A stretch of 6,743 bases of DNA from CAYZBF01 sp964476585 (GTDB lineage: Bacteria; Hydrothermota; UBA3072), in NCBI GenBank assembly GCA_964476585.1, contig CAYZBF010000051.1:1-6743 (forward strand). The letters are read 5' to 3'. Below the pieces are notes generated by a model. That model saw nothing but the letters and a program-made list of their open reading frames with translations. It was not told where the DNA came from and made no database searches. A program made the translations under genes and the position numbers. Within the stretch, counting starts at the first letter, position 1. Every line of letters starts with the position of its first letter. Shown here in pieces: positions 4,659 through 6,743 of this stretch.

Positions 4659-6113
4659 ATGCGTTTGAAGAATTTAACTATTTTTCAACTGTTTTTTTTA
4701 CTGAGTCTTTTTTATTGCCATAAACTTGAAGGAATTGAGGGACGGTACTGGTATTTTGTTGATAATATTGAAGTTGAAGAAGGAGAATTTCCCGAAGTTC
4801 TTTTGTGGGCTGCTCTCCCTATGAATCATAAGGGACAGGCAGTTAAAATCAATGAAATATATCCTGAACCTGTTGAAATTATTCATGATTCTGTGAATGG
4901 TAACGATATTGTTTTCTGGCAGATAAAAGAATTTGATGATAATGAGCAAATTTATTTTTACTATGATTTTCAGGTGTTCCCTGAAGAAGTAAAGTCTGAT
5001 ATTGACCCATCAAAAATAACACATTATCAAAAAGAAAGCGATGAATACATTAGATATACAAAATCAGAACCATGGATTGAAGTAACCCCCGAGATAAAGG
5101 AAAAAGCACAGGAGATCGTTGGGAAAGAGATTAATCCATACTTTAAAGCCAAGAAAATATTCGATTGGGTTGTAGAGAATATGGAGTATGAATACCCCGA
5201 TATAAAAGAAAGAGGTGCAGAGAAATCATTCAAAAAGCGAAAGGGTGACTGTGGGGAGTTCAGTATGGTGTTCTCTGCTTTATGTAGAGCTGTTGGAATC
5301 CCGGCAAGGACAGTTATCTGTATCTGGGTTACAGGTGGTGGTCATGCATGGGCTGAAATTTTGCTTCCGCTATACGGGTGGATACCAGTTGATGCTTCAG
5401 TTGCAGAATTGATGACACCAGGCTCAAAAGCTATCCAGGATGAGAAAGATGTTATAAAGTTTATGGAATCGCGGGGAATACCAGAAAGAGACCCAGATTA
5501 TTTATTTGGTAATTTGTATCCTAATCGAGTTATGGTTAGTATTGGAAGTAATATCGAGGTAAAATCCAAAAAAACAGAGATAGAGAGGACATTCCGATTT
5601 ATGCAGCCTGGTGGAGATACTGCTTTTCCTCCCGCCATTGAGTTTAAAGGGATTTCTGATAAAGTAGTACACACTGGTTTCTATTTGTTTAGAGATAGCA
5701 GAAATGATAAAGAACTGGCAGTAGAAAAAGCAGAAAAAGAACTGGCTCCTGCATATTTTGTGGTTGGACTATTAGATAAAGCAAAGAGAGGATTGTTACA
5801 AAAAGTAGAAGAAAAACCAGAAGATGCGGTTAGCTGGTTATATCTTGGTCAGCTATATATGCAGGAAGATGACTTGGATAAAGCCATCGAGGCGTTTAAG
5901 AAGAGTATAACAGGAAAAGCAGGAAGTATTAAACCTGTTATTGAAGTATTATCACGGAATTTACTGGGTAACTGTTATGATGTGAAGGGAATGAGGGAGA
6001 AAGCAGTTGATGAGTATAATAAAGTCATTAACTCAGGTGTAAATTTCCAGGGAGCGCTAGATTCAGCAAAGAAATATATCGAAGAGCCTTATACAAAAAA
6101 AGATGAAGAATGA
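4659..6113 (+). CDS. Exported transglutaminase-like protein with C-terminal TPR repeats
   Basis: This 484-residue protein has three parts. Residues 1-25 look like a signal peptide: basic MRLKN, then the hydrophobic stretch LTIFQLFFLLSLFY. C20 follows, but LFYC is a poor lipobox (Tyr before Cys), so lipoprotein status is doubtful. Residues about 28-125 are probably a beta-sandwich typical of bacterial transglutaminase-like proteins. Residues about 145-250 are the transglutaminase-like core with the complete triad: C198 in KGDCGEFS, H229 in GGGHAWAE and D245 in IPVDAS, preceded by the family helix AKKIFDWVVENMEYEY. Such bacterial proteins are usually thiol peptidases or amidases; true cross-linking activity is rare. 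Two TPR-like repeats close the protein (about 391-417, VSWLYLGQLYMQEDDLDKAI, and about 432-457, LSRNLLGNCYDVKGMREKAV), suggesting a protein partner outside the cytoplasm. AAAGGGGGA at 4646-4654 lies 4 nt before the ATG. The ends match a complete gene. Substrate is unknown. Confidence 0.9.
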   Translation: MRLKNLTIFQLFFLLSLFYCHKLEGIEGRYWYFVDNIEVEEGEFPEVLLWAALPMNHKGQAVKINEIYPEPVEIIHDSVNGNDIVFWQIKEFDDNEQIYFYYDFQVFPEEVKSDIDPSKITHYQKESDEYIRYTKSEPWIEVTPEIKEKAQEIVGKEINPYFKAKKIFDWVVENMEYEYPDIKERGAEKSFKKRKGDCGEFSMVFSALCRAVGIPARTVICIWVTGGGHAWAEILLPLYGWIPVDASVAELMTPGSKAIQDEKDVIKFMESRGIPERDPDYLFGNLYPNRVMVSIGSNIEVKSKKTEIERTFRFMQPGGDTAFPPAIEFKGISDKVVHTGFYLFRDSRNDKELAVEKAEKELAPAYFVVGLLDKAKRGLLQKVEEKPEDAVSWLYLGQLYMQEDDLDKAIEAFKKSITGKAGSIKPVIEVLSRNLLGNCYDVKGMREKAVDEYNKVINSGVNFQGALDSAKKYIEEPYTKKDEE

Positions 6114-6226
6114 ATCTAGTATGATACACGTCGAGACGATAAATTAGTAAAAATTAAGTTTAAATAAAATATTTAGTCAGCTATTAAATCAAATGGAAAA
6201 TGACAAAACATTATGGAGGTTATAAA

Positions 6227-6643
6227 ATGAAAAGTTATAAAAAAGAACTATGGTTTCATACTGGAAATAGGATAGAGTTTATAAGCATTACACATCAGGT
6301 TGAAGAAGCCTTAAGAGATAGTGGAATAAAAGAGGGGTTATGTCTGGTAAACCCGATGCATATAACTGCAAGTGTTTTTATTAATGACGATGAAAGTGGA
6401 CTGCATGAAGATTATAAAAAATGGCTGGACGAAAATATACCTCATAATCCGGAACTTTATAGACATAATCTTAGAGGAGAAACAAACGCTGATGCCCATA
6501 TTAAAAGACAGGTTATGGGAAGAGAAGTAGTTGTTGCAGTAACAGATGGCAAGTTAGATTTTGGACCATGGGAACAGATATTTTATGGTGAATTTGATGG
6601 TAGAAGGAATAAAAGGGTTTTAATTAAAATTATAGGTGAATAG
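6227..6643 (+). CDS. yjbQ: YjbQ/UPF0047 family protein (secondary thiamine-phosphate synthase-type)
   Basis: This is a 138-residue cytoplasmic protein of the YjbQ (UPF0047) family, small trimeric beta-barrel-like proteins. Some members show weak thiamine-phosphate synthase activity, so a link to thiamine metabolism is known for the family but unproven here. The family signature is nearly complete: MHITASVFINDDESGLHEDY (residues 44-63), YRHN (78-81), GETNADAHIKRQVMGREVVV (84-103), then DGKLDFGPWEQIFYGEFDGR and R (107-127), ending IGE. H45, H80 and H91 are the conserved histidines. GGAGG at 6215-6219 lies 7 nt before the ATG at 6227; an in-frame ATG at 6200 would include this ribosome binding site in the coding region and add nine atypical residues, so it is rejected. 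The gene follows the transglutaminase gene after 113 AT-rich bases with no clear terminator, so read-through is possible, but nothing links their functions. The 100 bases after its stop hold no obvious terminator or gene. Confidence 0.95.
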   Translation: MKSYKKELWFHTGNRIEFISITHQVEEALRDSGIKEGLCLVNPMHITASVFINDDESGLHEDYKKWLDENIPHNPELYRHNLRGETNADAHIKRQVMGREVVVAVTDGKLDFGPWEQIFYGEFDGRRNKRVLIKIIGE

Positions 6644-6743
6644 GGAAGAGTATTATATCAGGATTGTAGTTATTTTTGAAAAAATTCTTTAATGTTAGAA
6701 AAAAACCTCTTTAGTCTTTGACCACCAATTTATTATTTTTACT

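Noticed and set aside
4659..4718. Lipoprotein signal at Cys20 of the transglutaminase-like protein
   Set aside because: The residues before the cysteine (LFY) do not fit the lipobox, which requires a small residue at -1. An ordinary signal peptide is as likely, so it is not asserted.
6200..6226. Upstream ATG as start of yjbQ
   Set aside because: The GGAGG at 6215-6219 would lie inside the coding sequence. The ATG at 6227 has ideal spacing and gives the usual family length of 138.
6644..6743. End of a minus-strand gene or a terminator at the right edge
   Set aside because: A few codons (KNNKLVVKD then stop) can be read on the minus strand near the edge, and T-rich tracts exist, but there is too little sequence and no stable hairpin to support either.

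Overview
The window looks like a fragment of an AT-rich bacterial chromosome. Shine-Dalgarno sequences are strong and complementary to the bacterial anti-SD (GGAGG at 721-725, 3291-3295 and 6215-6219), and promoter-like hexamers are recognisable. The proteins are bacterial types: a CspA-family cold shock protein, an MFS transporter, a GH130 glycoside phosphorylase, a secreted transglutaminase-like protein with TPRs, and YjbQ. Only about 65% of the window is intact coding sequence, which is low for a bacterium. The remainder is full of short repeats, hairpins and gene remnants, a style I associate with uncultivated candidate-phylum bacteria. I cannot name the lineage from the sequence. No rRNA, tRNA, CRISPR array or intact transposase is visible.

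Layout. 1-102 is one copy of a small repeat element (a 7-bp tandem array plus one terminal inverted repeat). 379-595 is a broken FKBP-type prolyl isomerase gene with its middle deleted. 735-932 is a cold shock gene with a leader hairpin and a 3' hairpin. 1131-1214 is the second copy of the repeat element, in the same orientation, so the two copies flank the FKBP remnant and csp. 1228-1386 is a cluster of five related hairpins whose stems and inner loop pairs covary, the most unusual structure in the window. 1501-1653 (minus) is the C-terminal remnant of another gene. 1790-2971 is a 12-helix MFS transporter with its own promoter. 2983-3108 is a gene-free stretch rich in inverted repeats, possibly a decayed group II intron end. 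A perfect 15-bp inverted repeat (1414-1428 and 3245-3259) brackets the MFS gene. 3303-4427 encodes the GH130 phosphorylase. 4434-4566 is intergenic DNA made of degenerate 7-8 bp words. 4659-6113 encodes the transglutaminase/TPR protein, and 6227-6643 encodes YjbQ.

All intact genes lie on the plus strand, but the gaps (113-800 bp), separate promoters and separate ribosome binding sites argue for mostly independent transcription rather than one operon. I see no shared pathway: mannoside phosphorolysis, solute export, a surface or periplasmic papain-like enzyme, and a thiamine-phosphate-synthase-like protein. The likely novelty is in the non-coding part: the covarying hairpin array, the terminal-inverted-repeat element with heptamer arrays, and the inverted repeat around the transporter.
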